This document shows, piece after piece, positions 16,914 to 24,937 of a stretch of 64,000 nucleotides of DNA. How positions within the stretch are numbered: the first letter of the stretch is position 1; every line of letters begins with the position of its first letter. The translations under genes and the position numbers were made by a program. The notes under the pieces are model-generated. The model did not search any database and had not been told where the DNA came from. It saw only the letters and a program-made list of their open reading frames with translations. This DNA comes from Parvularcula maris (lineage in GTDB: Bacteria; Pseudomonadota; Alphaproteobacteria; Caulobacterales; Parvularculaceae), in contig NZ_JANIBC010000001.1 in assembly GCF_024505085.1 (NCBI RefSeq), positions 62,001-126,000 on the forward strand. Reading direction: 5' to 3'.

Positions 16914-17983
16914 GCCTGCTTCTCCGCGGATAGAGGAAGGACGAGCCGTGCATGAAGACCGCCGGGCAACCAGTCCCGGTGCAGCTTGCCGCGGGCCTTG
17001 CCGAGAATGGCGTCGACGATACCGAGGCCCGAACCGGTGGTGGGCGTGGCCCTGGCCCCCTGCTCCACGGCGTCTTCGTGCCAGTCGAGAAGGAGGGTCT
17101 CGACCCCGTCGGCCTCGGCCCAGTGCACGCGCACCGTTCCGCCGTCCTCCGACAGAGCGCCGTGCTTGATCGCGTTGGTCGTCAGCTCATGGAGCACGAT
17201 GCCCAAGGTCGCGACGATCGAGGGATTACCCCGCATCCCGTTGCCTTCGAGGATCATCCGGTCCTTTTGCTGCGGGTAGCCCTCCAGGACCGAGCGGATC
17301 GCCGAGCCCACGTCGATCGAGCCGACCGAGGCCTCGTCCAGGGTCGGCTCGTAGGCGCGGCCGAGGGCCTGGATGCGGTCGTTGATCTTCTTGGCGGCGG
17401 TCTGGGCGCCCATTTCGCGACCGGTGATGGCGACGATACCGCCGATCACGGCGAACATGTTCTTCATGCGGTGGCTGAGCTCGCGCGCCAGGGTCTTCGC
17501 ATGGGCCTCGTCCGAGCGGGCCGTGTGCACGTTGCTCACATCCCACTGGCTGCCGAAATAGTAGAGAAGCCGGCCGTCATCGCCGTAGATCGGGCCGAGA
17601 TGCAGCGCGTTCCAGAAGGTCGTGCCGTCGCGCCGGTAGTTGAGAAGCTCGACGACGATGACCTCCTCCTTGTCGATGGCCTGCCTGATCGCCTTCACCT
17701 TTTCAGGATCCGTGCCAGGCCCCTGCAGGAAGCGGCAGTTCCGGCCGATGATCTCGTTCTCGCGGTAGCCGGTGAGCTCTCGGAACGCGCGGTTGGCGAA
17801 GATGATCGGCTCGTCCTGCTGGTTGGGATCGGTCAGGCAGACGGCCATGCGCGTCTGCGCCATGGCCTGCTCGAAGAGGATCTTGTTGGCGGGCTCGAAC
17901 CGGTCCTCGGGACTGGTCCGGCCTCCTTGTCTGCCAAACGCCTTATGCGCCTGATCGTCATCGGCGTTGCGGCCGTCATCCAT
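16910..17983 (-). CDS. LOV-domain blue-light histidine kinase (HWE/HisKA_2 type)
   Basis: Soluble 357-residue sensor kinase. The N-terminal PAS domain (about 38-150) is a LOV domain. It contains GRNCRFLQGPGTD with the flavin-adduct Cys83, NYRRDGTTFWNALHLGPIY, and the FGSQWDVS end. The kinase part starts at ELSHRMKNMFAVIGGI with phospho-acceptor His171, typical of the HWE/HisKA_2 families. It ends with an ATPase domain (LHELTTNAIKHGALS; GSGLGIVDAIL). No membrane segment is present. The adjacent coupled receiver suggests a two-component light response. Flavin binding is inferred from the intact motif. Confidence 0.93.
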   Translation of the reverse strand: MDDGRNADDDQAHKAFGRQGGRTSPEDRFEPANKILFEQAMAQTRMAVCLTDPNQQDEPIIFANRAFRELTGYRENEIIGRNCRFLQGPGTDPEKVKAIRQAIDKEEVIVVELLNYRRDGTTFWNALHLGPIYGDDGRLLYYFGSQWDVSNVHTARSDEAHAKTLARELSHRMKNMFAVIGGIVAITGREMGAQTAAKKINDRIQALGRAYEPTLDEASVGSIDVGSAIRSVLEGYPQQKDRMILEGNGMRGNPSIVATLGIVLHELTTNAIKHGALSEDGGTVRVHWAEADGVETLLLDWHEDAVEQGARATPTTGSGLGIVDAILGKARGKLHRDWLPGGLHARLVLPLSAEKQA

Positions 17984-18079
17984 ACGCGGCCACTCCCGAA
18001 GCCTTATACCTGCGAGGGAACCATGGCGCTCAAGGCGGAGTGCTGCAATGTCACAGGCCGCAAGATGACGTGAGTGATC

Positions 18080-19384
18080 TTAAGCGACGTCCTCGACCAG
18101 GCGCAGCTCGAAGCCTCGCAGGAACTCGCGCTCCTCGGCCGCGTCGAAGCGGTCGGCGACGAAGCTGGCGAGGCGCGGCTGGATCTCCTCGCGCCAGCGC
18201 TTGCCGTTGAAGACCCCGTAATGGCCCGCGCCCTTCTGGACGTAGTCGAGGCGGTCCTTCTTCGGGATCGAGGTGCAGATGTCGTGGGCGGCCTGGGTCT
18301 GGCCGATGCCGGAGATGTCGTCGAGCTCGCCCTCCACGGTGAAGAGAGCGATGTCCTTGATCTTGCCGGGGTCCACGATCTTGCCGTGGTGGGTGAAGAG
18401 CCCGCGCGGCAGGAGGTACTCCTGGAACACGTCATGGATGGTCTGCAGGTAGAACTCCGAGGTCATGTCGCAGACCGAGAGGTACTCGTCGTAGAACACC
18501 TCGTGCTTCTTCGCGGCGAAGTCGTTCCCCTGGACGATGTTCTGGTAGTAGTCGAAGGTGGCGTTCACGTGCCGCTCGATATTCATCGACATGAAGCTGG
18601 TGAGCTGCAGGAAGCCCGGATAGACCGAGCGCGTCATGCCGGCATAGGGCGCGGGCACGGTCTGGATCATGTTCTCCTCGAACCACTCGAAGGCCTTCTG
18701 CTCGGCCAGAAGGTTCGTCACCGTGGGCGATTTCCGCGCGTCGATGGGCGAGCCCATGAAGGTCATGGTGCGCGGGCGGGCGGGGTTGTCCTCCTCCGCC
18801 ATCACGGCGCAGGCTGCCAGAAGCGGCGGCCCCGGCTGGCAAACGGCCATGGCATGGGCGCCGGGGCCGATCGCTTCGAAGAACTCGATCAGGTAGTCGA
18901 TATAGGTGTTGAGGTCGAAACGGCCGTAGAGAACGGGCACGTCGCGCGCGTCGGTCCAGTCGGTGATGAAGACCTCATGGCCTGGCAGCATCGCCTCCAC
19001 CGTGCCGCGCAGCAGCGTGGCATGGTGGCCGGACATGGGGGCTGCGATCAGCATGCGAGGCTGGGGCTCGATGCCGGGCACGGCGGCCAGGGTCTCGGGG
19101 TCGCGGCGGAAGCGCAGGAGGCGGCCGAAGGGCTTCTCGAGCACGGTCTCCACCGTGACCGGGACCTCGTGCCCGTCGATGACGGTGAAGGGCAGGCGCC
19201 ATTCGGGCTTAGTGTAGCGCCGCGTCGCCATCTCGAAGACGTTATGTCCGGCCAGTGCGGACTTGGCGAGCACGCTCTCGCGCAGCGGGTTGGCCGGGTG
19301 GTCGAGCATCGCCGCGGTGAACTTGGCCGTCTGCCGCACCGGGGCCATCATTTGCTGGGCGGCTTCGAACGCTGAGTAGATCAT
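18080..19384 (-). CDS. phaZ: Intracellular polyhydroxyalkanoate depolymerase
   Basis: Hydrolyses stored PHA/PHB granules. The product begins MIYSAFEAAQQMMAPVRQ. It has the family's APMSGHHATLLRGTV block, the TDWTDARDVP segment, and the nucleophilic Cys in MAVCQPGPPLL in place of a classical lipase Ser. TVEGELDDISG and GVFNGKRWR lie near the C-terminus. The start at 19384 is preferred because AGGA and AGG lie just upstream. In-frame starts at 19396 and 19417 would add 4 or 11 residues. No phaC or phasin is in the window. Confidence 0.92.
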   Translation of the reverse strand: MIYSAFEAAQQMMAPVRQTAKFTAAMLDHPANPLRESVLAKSALAGHNVFEMATRRYTKPEWRLPFTVIDGHEVPVTVETVLEKPFGRLLRFRRDPETLAAVPGIEPQPRMLIAAPMSGHHATLLRGTVEAMLPGHEVFITDWTDARDVPVLYGRFDLNTYIDYLIEFFEAIGPGAHAMAVCQPGPPLLAACAVMAEEDNPARPRTMTFMGSPIDARKSPTVTNLLAEQKAFEWFEENMIQTVPAPYAGMTRSVYPGFLQLTSFMSMNIERHVNATFDYYQNIVQGNDFAAKKHEVFYDEYLSVCDMTSEFYLQTIHDVFQEYLLPRGLFTHHGKIVDPGKIKDIALFTVEGELDDISGIGQTQAAHDICTSIPKKDRLDYVQKGAGHYGVFNGKRWREEIQPRLASFVADRFDAAEEREFLRGFELRLVEDVA

Positions 19385-19514
19385 CTCGTACCTCATTCCT
19401 GCGCAGGCGATGTGCAACGCAACACCAGCTAACAGGATTTAGCAAGAAAGGTTACTGTCGCGTTTCATCGTAGCACGATGGTTTCTTCGCAGCCGCAGCG
19501 AGAACGTTGCGTGC

Positions 19515-20105
19515 TCAGAGATGAACTCTTATCCGGGAAGCCAGGGTTTCCGGTGGGACGTCGTCGCGGAAGGCCTTGATCGGGTTGCCTTCCTTGTCGG
19601 TGAGGAAGAACATGGACTGGTGGTCCATGGTGTAGCCCGCAGCGCTTCCTTCGAGGGGCGCCTTGGCTGCGAAGACGCGCATGCTGTCACGCGCGTTCGC
19701 GACAGCGTCCTCCTCACCCGTGAGACCGAGGATGCGCTGGTCGAAGGCGAGGTGGTTCCGGAGGCGCTCCGGCGTGTCCCGCTCGGGGTCGACGGTGATG
19801 AAGAGGGGCTGGAGCTTGTCCGCGTCGCCCCCCAGCTCGTCCAGCGTGGCGGTCATGACGCCGAGAGCGGCGGGGCAGACATCGGGGCAGCTCGTGAAGC
19901 CGAAATAGATCAGCATCGGTTCGCCCTCGAAACGTTCATCGGTGGCAGGCTCGCCATGGTGGTCGACCAAGTCGAACTCCGCCTCGAAGGCTTCGTTGAG
20001 CTGGATCTCGCCGGCGGCGGGGACGTCGCTTTCCGCGCAGGCGAGAAGCAGGAAGGGAAGGGCAAGCGCGGCGCCGAAGCGGAAGGGGGAGGCCATGGCT
20101 CGCAT
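19515..20105 (-). CDS. SCO1/SenC-family copper chaperone lipoprotein
   Basis: Membrane-anchored thioredoxin-fold protein that delivers copper to cytochrome c oxidase CuA. It has a lipoprotein signal with lipobox LLAC (Cys23), the metal-binding SCPDVCP (Cys73 and Cys77) and the distal conserved His in YTMDHQSMFFL. The 196 residues are the usual length. It is encoded alone, without cox genes beside it. All copper ligands are intact. A thiol-redox role is the minor alternative in this family. Confidence 0.93.
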   Translation of the reverse strand: MRAMASPFRFGAALALPFLLLACAESDVPAAGEIQLNEAFEAEFDLVDHHGEPATDERFEGEPMLIYFGFTSCPDVCPAALGVMTATLDELGGDADKLQPLFITVDPERDTPERLRNHLAFDQRILGLTGEEDAVANARDSMRVFAAKAPLEGSAAGYTMDHQSMFFLTDKEGNPIKAFRDDVPPETLASRIRVHL

Positions 20106-20255
20106 GTAGGGGATGGGCGGTGCGGCGCAAGATAGGGTGCAGCACGTGCCTTGACTTGGCGAAGGCAGGCCGCCGGAACCACCGTTTTCATGGGAGAGGT
20201 AAGCTTCGGCTTTCGTATCGTTTGCGGACAGGCCGAAACGTAAGCACCAGTGGCC

Positions 20256-20373
20256 GCTCCCCCTCAGCCTGCCGGCAGCTCCCCCTCGCCACTGCCGTGG
20301 CCTTCTCCGTCTACATTCGGTCCCCAGGACCGAATATTTTGCCTACGGCAAACCGACTACGAAGAGGGGGAGC
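20256..20373. repeat. Inverted repeat with internal hairpin in the sco-splB gap
   Basis: The 380-base gap 20106-20486 has no gene. It holds a long inverted repeat with perfect 10-base arms GCTCCCCCTC (20256-20265) and GAGGGGGAGC (20364-20373). Between them is a perfect 9-base hairpin ATTCGGTCC-CCA-GGACCGAAT (20315-20335) followed by ATTTT. A second GC-rich stretch near 20400-20455 (CCCTCCCC ... GGGGGAGG, GGCGGAGGGGGCAGC) resembles the family D repeats. It may be a mobile palindromic element or a terminator-like structure. Confidence 0.6.
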
Positions 20374-20486
20374 GAATGTGCGAGTCAGCGCCTCTGCCTG
20401 CTTCCCTCCCCTACGCAGTGGGGGAGGTGCCCGAAGGGCGGAGGGGGCAGCTTGGGTTCGTAAAGAGACAAGCGCCTTCTCAATAC

Positions 20487-21647
20487 TCAGGTCCAGTAGA
20501 GGAGCTGCGCGTTCGGCAGGTGCTCGGCGACGGCGCTGGCGAACCAGGCCTTCATCTCACCCATCAGCTCCTTCGGGTAGACATATTTGACGCCGCCGAA
20601 CTTGTTGCGCTTCTGGGCCCGGACGGCGGGGTCCATCTCCAGCTTGGTGGCGGGGTACCAGCCCATCAGCACCTCGCGGCTGCCTGGGGTGAAGCGGTGG
20701 GTGATGAGCTCGGCGGTGACGTCGGCATCCTGGGGAAGCTCGGCTGCCGCCTTACGGAACAGGTCCCCGTAAGCCTCGGGCCAGTCCTGGATGGGCATAA
20801 TGGGGGCGATGGTAAGGCCAACGGGGTAGCCTGCCCTCGCCAGCCTGCCCATGGCGTGTAGCCGATCCTGCAGCGGCGCGGTTCCGCCTTCGAAACGTCT
20901 GGTGATCGCTTCGGCATTGACCGAGAAGCGGACCCTGGTTCGGCCCCCGTGATCGAGGGCGAGCAGCGGCTCCACCTCGGCGTATTTGGTGGTGAAGCGC
21001 AGGCCCGCCTCCGCGCCCTCCCGGTTCCAGGAGGCGAAGTGCTCGATGGTGCGCGAGAGGCTTCCGGTCAGGTGCTCGATGCCGAGGGGGTCGGTGTAGC
21101 AGGAGGCTTCGAAGGTGGTGCCCTCATGGGAGCGAGCGTCCGAGCGGCTGGTGATCCGGCCCTGCCCGAGATAGCTCGGCAGCACGGAGAGGATCTCATC
21201 CAGATTGGCATAGGCGCGGGTCACCGGCGGCCCCTGCAGCGAGCCCGCCAGGTAGCAGTATTGGCAGTGGGCCGGACAGCCGACGGCGAGGTCCAGGCGA
21301 AAGTCCGCCGAAGGCGGGATCGGCTGCAGCTTGAGCGCGGAGGGCGGCGCGTTGACGATGGCCAGCGTGCTCTTGGCCCGGCGGTAGGTCTCGACCTCGG
21401 TCTCGCCGCGCAGGCCCCTCACTTGGTCTCCCTTGAGGTGGATGATCTCAGCACCGAGCGCTGCGCCTCGCTCGGCGGCATGCTTCGCGATCTCGGAACC
21501 GGCGGCAGAACGGGTGACCAGAATACGCTTGGGTACCCAAAGCCTTTGCTTTCCGTTCGGGCGCTCTTCGAAGAGCTTCACCGGGGAGAGGCGGGGCGCA
21601 TCCTGGCGAGAGGGCGCGAGGTGAGGGGCGGCGGGGGCTTGAACCAT
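20487..21647 (-). CDS. Radical SAM protein of the spore photoproduct lyase family
   Basis: 386 residues with the radical SAM iron-sulfur motif CPAHCQYC (CxxxCxxC) in LDLAVGCPAHCQYCYLAGSL. RFTTKYAEV, FSVNAEAITRRFEGGT and LMGWYP segments typical of spore-photoproduct-lyase-like proteins follow. In non-sporulating proteobacteria the function of this family is unproven. A DNA-lesion repair role is suggested only by homology. It lies divergent from rhlE, with a 310-base gap between them. The start at 21647 is the first in frame. Confidence 0.85.
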   Translation of the reverse strand: MVQAPAAPHLAPSRQDAPRLSPVKLFEERPNGKQRLWVPKRILVTRSAAGSEIAKHAAERGAALGAEIIHLKGDQVRGLRGETEVETYRRAKSTLAIVNAPPSALKLQPIPPSADFRLDLAVGCPAHCQYCYLAGSLQGPPVTRAYANLDEILSVLPSYLGQGRITSRSDARSHEGTTFEASCYTDPLGIEHLTGSLSRTIEHFASWNREGAEAGLRFTTKYAEVEPLLALDHGGRTRVRFSVNAEAITRRFEGGTAPLQDRLHAMGRLARAGYPVGLTIAPIMPIQDWPEAYGDLFRKAAAELPQDADVTAELITHRFTPGSREVLMGWYPATKLEMDPAVRAQKRNKFGGVKYVYPKELMGEMKAWFASAVAEHLPNAQLLYWT

Positions 21648-21957
21648 GCTGGCCTAACCCGTCCGGCCGAGGAAACGTTGCCGAAACACACATGTGACTA
21701 AAGGGAAGGATGGGCGCTCTTGCTTTGTGCGCTGCAGCAGAGCATAGGGGGTTCAGCTTGCACCCGTCGAGGCGGGAGGCGGCGGCCGCGTGATGCGCGG
21801 CGTTTCCTGCGGGAGGCGCTGCGAGCCCCACCGATGCGAGACGACAGACATCAAGCGCCCTTCGCTCATGCAGGGTCGCTCCCGAAACCAAGCGGCGGCA
21901 ATGTGAGCTGCCCGGTGGGAGCGCCGTCCTTGCGCCCTGCCTCATCCGAAAGACTTC
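21648..21957. other. Intergenic region between divergent splB-like gene and rhlE
   Basis: A 310-base gap that must hold the promoters of both divergent genes and a long rhlE leader. Nothing in it was recognised as a gene, RNA, repeat or clear promoter. Short frames cross it but lack codon bias. Confidence 0.5.
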
Positions 21958-23283
21958 ATGACCAATTTCGACACCCTTGGCCTCGCCGAGCCCATCCTTC
22001 GCGCCGTCAAGGCCGAGGGCTACGAGACCCCCACCAAGATCCAGGCCCAGGCCATCCCGGCGCTGATGGACGACCGCGACCTTCTCGGCATCGCCCAGAC
22101 CGGCACCGGCAAGACGGCCGCCTTCACCCTTCCCACTCTCCATTATCTGCAGGAGGAGCGTCAGAAGCTCGTCCCCAAGACCCCCCGCGTTCTGGTTCTC
22201 GCGCCTACCCGTGAGCTCGCTCTTCAGATCGCCGAAAGCTTCGAGACCTACGCCAAGTTCCTGCGTGTCCGCGTGCAGACCGTCTTCGGCGGGGTGAAGA
22301 TCGGCGGGCAGATCCGTGCGCTGAAGGCCGGGGTGGATGTTCTCGTCGCGACGCCTGGGCGCCTCGTGGACCTTCAGGGTCAGGGCGCGGTGGACCTTTC
22401 GGAGCTCGAAATCCTCATCTTCGACGAGGCGGACCAGATGCTCGACCTCGGCTTCGTCCACGACCTGCGCAAGATCATGGCCAAGGTCCCCGACGACCGC
22501 CAGACCATGCTGTTCTCCGCCACCATGCCGAAGAGCATCGAGGCGCTGGCCAAGGACTACCTCTTCGAGCCCGTGAAGGTCTCTGTCGCGCCCGAGAGCA
22601 CCACGGCTGAGCGGGTCGAGCAGAAGGCGCTCTATGTCGAGAAGGAGCACAAGCCCAAGGTGCTCGCGGAGCTTCTGAAGGAGCCCGGCGTCAACCGCGC
22701 ACTGGTCTTCACGCGGACCAAGCATGGTGCCGACGCGGTGGTGAAGAAGCTCGCCCAGCACGGCGTCGAGGCGAAGGCCATCCACGGCAACAAATCACAG
22801 CCCCAGAGGGTGAAGGCACTGGCCGCGTTCAAGGACGGCTCCTGCCCGGTCCTCGTCGCCACCGACATCGCCGCCCGCGGCATCGATGTGGACGGGGTCA
22901 GCCATGTGGTGAACTTCGAGATGCCCAACGTGGCCGAGCAGTATGTCCACCGCATCGGGCGCACGGCCCGCGCGGGCAGGGCGGGGCTCGCCTACTCGCT
23001 GGTGGCCGAGGACGAGCTCTACTACCTGCGCGATGTCGAGAAGACCATCCGCATGAAGATCAAGACGGCCGATGCGCCGGACGGTCTGGAAGGGCTGCTA
23101 TCGGACGAGCCCGATCCTTCGGTTCGCCCCGTGAAACCCAAGGGCCCCGCGGGCCGGGGCCAGCAGCCGTCCCGCCGGGGCGGGGGCGGCGGTCAGCGCC
23201 GTCAGGGCCAGCAGACCCAGGCCAAGAAACCGGGCGGCGGCTCGCGGCGTCCTCGGCGGAGGAAGAGCGCGGCGGCGAGCTGA
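21958..23283 (+). CDS. rhlE: DEAD-box RNA helicase, RhlE-like
   Basis: ATP-dependent RNA helicase acting in RNA turnover or ribosome assembly. It has the Q motif region (FDTLGLAEPILRAVKAEGYETPT), motif I AQTGTGKTAAF, DEAD box IFDEADQMLDLGF, SAT motif III, TDIAARGIDVDGV motif V and HRIGRTARAGRAG motif VI. The last 60 residues are a Gly/Arg/Gln/Lys-rich basic tail, typical of RhlE. 441 residues, monocistronic. Downstream lies the repeat that the insertion sequence has entered. Confidence 0.95.
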   Translation: MTNFDTLGLAEPILRAVKAEGYETPTKIQAQAIPALMDDRDLLGIAQTGTGKTAAFTLPTLHYLQEERQKLVPKTPRVLVLAPTRELALQIAESFETYAKFLRVRVQTVFGGVKIGGQIRALKAGVDVLVATPGRLVDLQGQGAVDLSELEILIFDEADQMLDLGFVHDLRKIMAKVPDDRQTMLFSATMPKSIEALAKDYLFEPVKVSVAPESTTAERVEQKALYVEKEHKPKVLAELLKEPGVNRALVFTRTKHGADAVVKKLAQHGVEAKAIHGNKSQPQRVKALAAFKDGSCPVLVATDIAARGIDVDGVSHVVNFEMPNVAEQYVHRIGRTARAGRAGLAYSLVAEDELYYLRDVEKTIRMKIKTADAPDGLEGLLSDEPDPSVRPVKPKGPAGRGQQPSRRGGGGGQRRQGQQTQAKKPGGGSRRPRRRKSAAAS

Positions 23284-23371
23284 GTTTTCCACCGAGATCC
23301 GTTCACGACGCTTTCCCACGGCGTAGGCGAAGCCGAAGACCGCGGGACCCAACTCCGAACAGTGCTGCTAG

Positions 23372-24227
23372 GGCCCGGACTCATAACCAGTAACTGACGG
23401 TAGCGGCGAGGGCGACGGCTGAGGCGAAGGTATCGGCCCTGCGGTCGTAGCGTGTGGCGATGCGACGGAAGTCCTTGAGCCTGCCGAACATCCTCTCGAC
23501 GGCATTTCTGTTGCGGTAGAGCGCCTTGGAGAAGCCGGGTTTGTAGCGTCGGTTCGACTTGGGCGGGATGTTCGGCGCAGCGCCCGCGGCTTCGATCTGT
23601 GCTCTGACCTTGTTGCTATCGTAGCCCTTGTCGCCGAGGACGACGTTCACGCCCTCTGGCATCAGCGTGAGAAGGTTCTCGGCAGCAACACAGTCGGGCA
23701 CCTGTCCGCCGGTCAGCAAGAACCGGATGGGGCGGCAGAAGCGGTCGGTGATGGCGTGGATCTTCGTTGTCCGCCCGCCGCGGCTGCGCCCAATCGCCTG
23801 TTCCTTCTCCCCCCTTTAGCGCCAGCAGCAGAGCGGTGCGCTCTCACCGCGGAGCTATCGATCAGCGCCTGAGAAGGCGGGCCGCCCTCGTCAGCCAAAG
23901 CCTCGAAGATGCGAACCCGTCAAACGTATACGTTTGACCCCTTCTCGGCCCAGCGTCGCCAGCGGTTATAGAGGGTCTTCCGGGGGCCATAATCGGGCGG
24001 TGCGTCCGCCCACCGGCAACCCGACTTCAGCACATGCACAATGCCCGAGATCACCCGCCGGTCATCGACCCGCGCCACCCCGCGGACCTTGTCAGGCAGC
24101 AGTGGACGGAGCTTCTCGAACTGATCCTCGCTCAGCCAAAACAGGTTCTCCCACATCACCGGTCTCCCTTCGAAAACCGTGAATCACCATCCGCCTCCGC
24201 TCTCAAGGATATTAATGGGTCCGGAGC
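23372..24227 (-). mobile_element. IS5-family (IS427-group) insertion sequence, decayed
   Basis: An 856-base element flanked by identical 4-base repeats CTAG (23368-23371 and 24228-24231), the target duplication typical of the IS427 group. The ends form imperfect inverted repeats: GGCCCGGACTCAT at the left, GCTCCGGACCCAT reading in from the right. It encodes a single IS5-type transposase on the minus strand in two frames, interrupted by a stop. It is inserted in the loop of a family B palindromic repeat, between rhlE and a 2OG oxygenase gene. Confidence 0.9.
23381..24159 (-). pseudogene. IS5-family transposase, interrupted by a stop and a frame change
   Basis: The N-terminal part (24159-23923) reads FWLSEDQFEKLRPLLPDK and RRVISGIVHVLKSGCRW, ending RRWAEKG. 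There a 20-base perfect palindrome (23919-23938) introduces a TGA at 23920-23922. The same frame then resumes with ALADEGGPPSQALIDSSAVR, which carries the first DDE Asp. At a run of six G (23809-23814) the reading must move to the -1 frame to continue GEKEQAIGRSRGGRTTKIHA, then GDKGYDS with the second Asp and NAVERMFGRLKDFRR with the Glu. The frame change could be programmed, as in IS427 relatives, but the stop makes the copy probably inactive. Confidence 0.85.
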
Positions 24228-24313
24228 CTAGATGAACTCGTAGGAGTTGGGTCCCACGGACAAGCCGTGGGAAGGCGTCTATGAAGGAAGCCGAGCTTAG
24301 GTAAGAATTCAGC

Positions 24314-24937
24314 TCACCTGATCCGCTCAAAGAGCTTCTTCAGCTTGAGCTGCAGCCCGCCGCGCTGCTCTTTTCTTGCTAGCTCCTCCTCGGAGGTCAG
24401 GAACGTCGTCTGGATGACGTAGCGCTCTCCGGCGAAGGGGGGGTGGCCGTGCCAGCTCGTCTCGGACCTTGCGAAGGCGAAGACATTGCCAGCTAACGGC
24501 TCTACCTCCTCGGCGTAGTCGTCCATGTCGTGCTCGCCGTTGAGGGCACGGATGGCGCCGCCCTCCGATTTGTCCCAGCCGTCGTTGAGGTAGACCAGCA
24601 TGGTGCAGATCTTCGAGACGCTGTCGTTGTGGATGCGGCCATCGCCGATCTTGGAGTGCTTGCGCACGGTGATCATGCGGGGCTTGCCGATGAGGTCGAG
24701 GTTCAGCTTCTCCGACAAGACCTCGGCAAGCTCCGGGGACTGAAGGTCCGCGATCAGCTCGGCGAACTTGCCGGAAGCTTCGAGCTGGCTGAGCGGCAGG
24801 TAACCGGTCTTGGTGATCGCCGGGTAGTCGCGCCGGACCTCGCCTGCCTCCTCACTGGTGAGGGCGGCTTCGGCGACGATATAGGTGAAGGGTTCGGTCC
24901 GTGTACGGGCGGCTCTCAGGGCTCCAAAATCAAGCAT
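24314..24937 (-). CDS. 2-oxoglutarate/Fe(II)-dependent oxygenase
   Basis: 207-residue product with the double-stranded beta-helix core of 2OG-Fe(II) oxygenases. The HxD iron ligands are in GRIHNDSVSK. The distal His and the 2OG-binding Arg are in SWHGHPPFAGERYVIQTTFL. A GGAIRALNGE strand lies between them. It belongs to the prolyl-4-hydroxylase-like group. It overlaps the start of the preceding glycosyltransferase's downstream end by 8 bases on the same strand, so the two are cotranscribed and could modify a common glycan or peptide. The substrate is unknown. Confidence 0.85.
   Translation of the reverse strand: MLDFGALRAARTRTEPFTYIVAEAALTSEEAGEVRRDYPAITKTGYLPLSQLEASGKFAELIADLQSPELAEVLSEKLNLDLIGKPRMITVRKHSKIGDGRIHNDSVSKICTMLVYLNDGWDKSEGGAIRALNGEHDMDDYAEEVEPLAGNVFAFARSETSWHGHPPFAGERYVIQTTFLTSEEELARKEQRGGLQLKLKKLFERIR

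Larger units (their letters stand above)
23307..24281. repeat. Palindromic repeat, family B, split by an insertion sequence
   Basis: The left arm (about 23307-23356) starts GACGCTTTCCCACGGCGTAG and ends GGGACCCAACTCC. The right arm (24243-24280) starts GGAGTTGGGTCCCACGGAC and ends CCGTGGGAAGGCGTC. Without the element at 23372-24227 and one CTAG, the arms would be separated by a loop of about 30 bases, as in the intact copy at 1375-1482. Confidence 0.8.

Noticed and set aside
21448-22785. 445-codon minus-strand frame covering the splB-rhlE gap and rhlE
   Set aside because: It overlaps the DEAD-box motifs of rhlE in antisense and shows no domain. The gap itself shows no coding bias.
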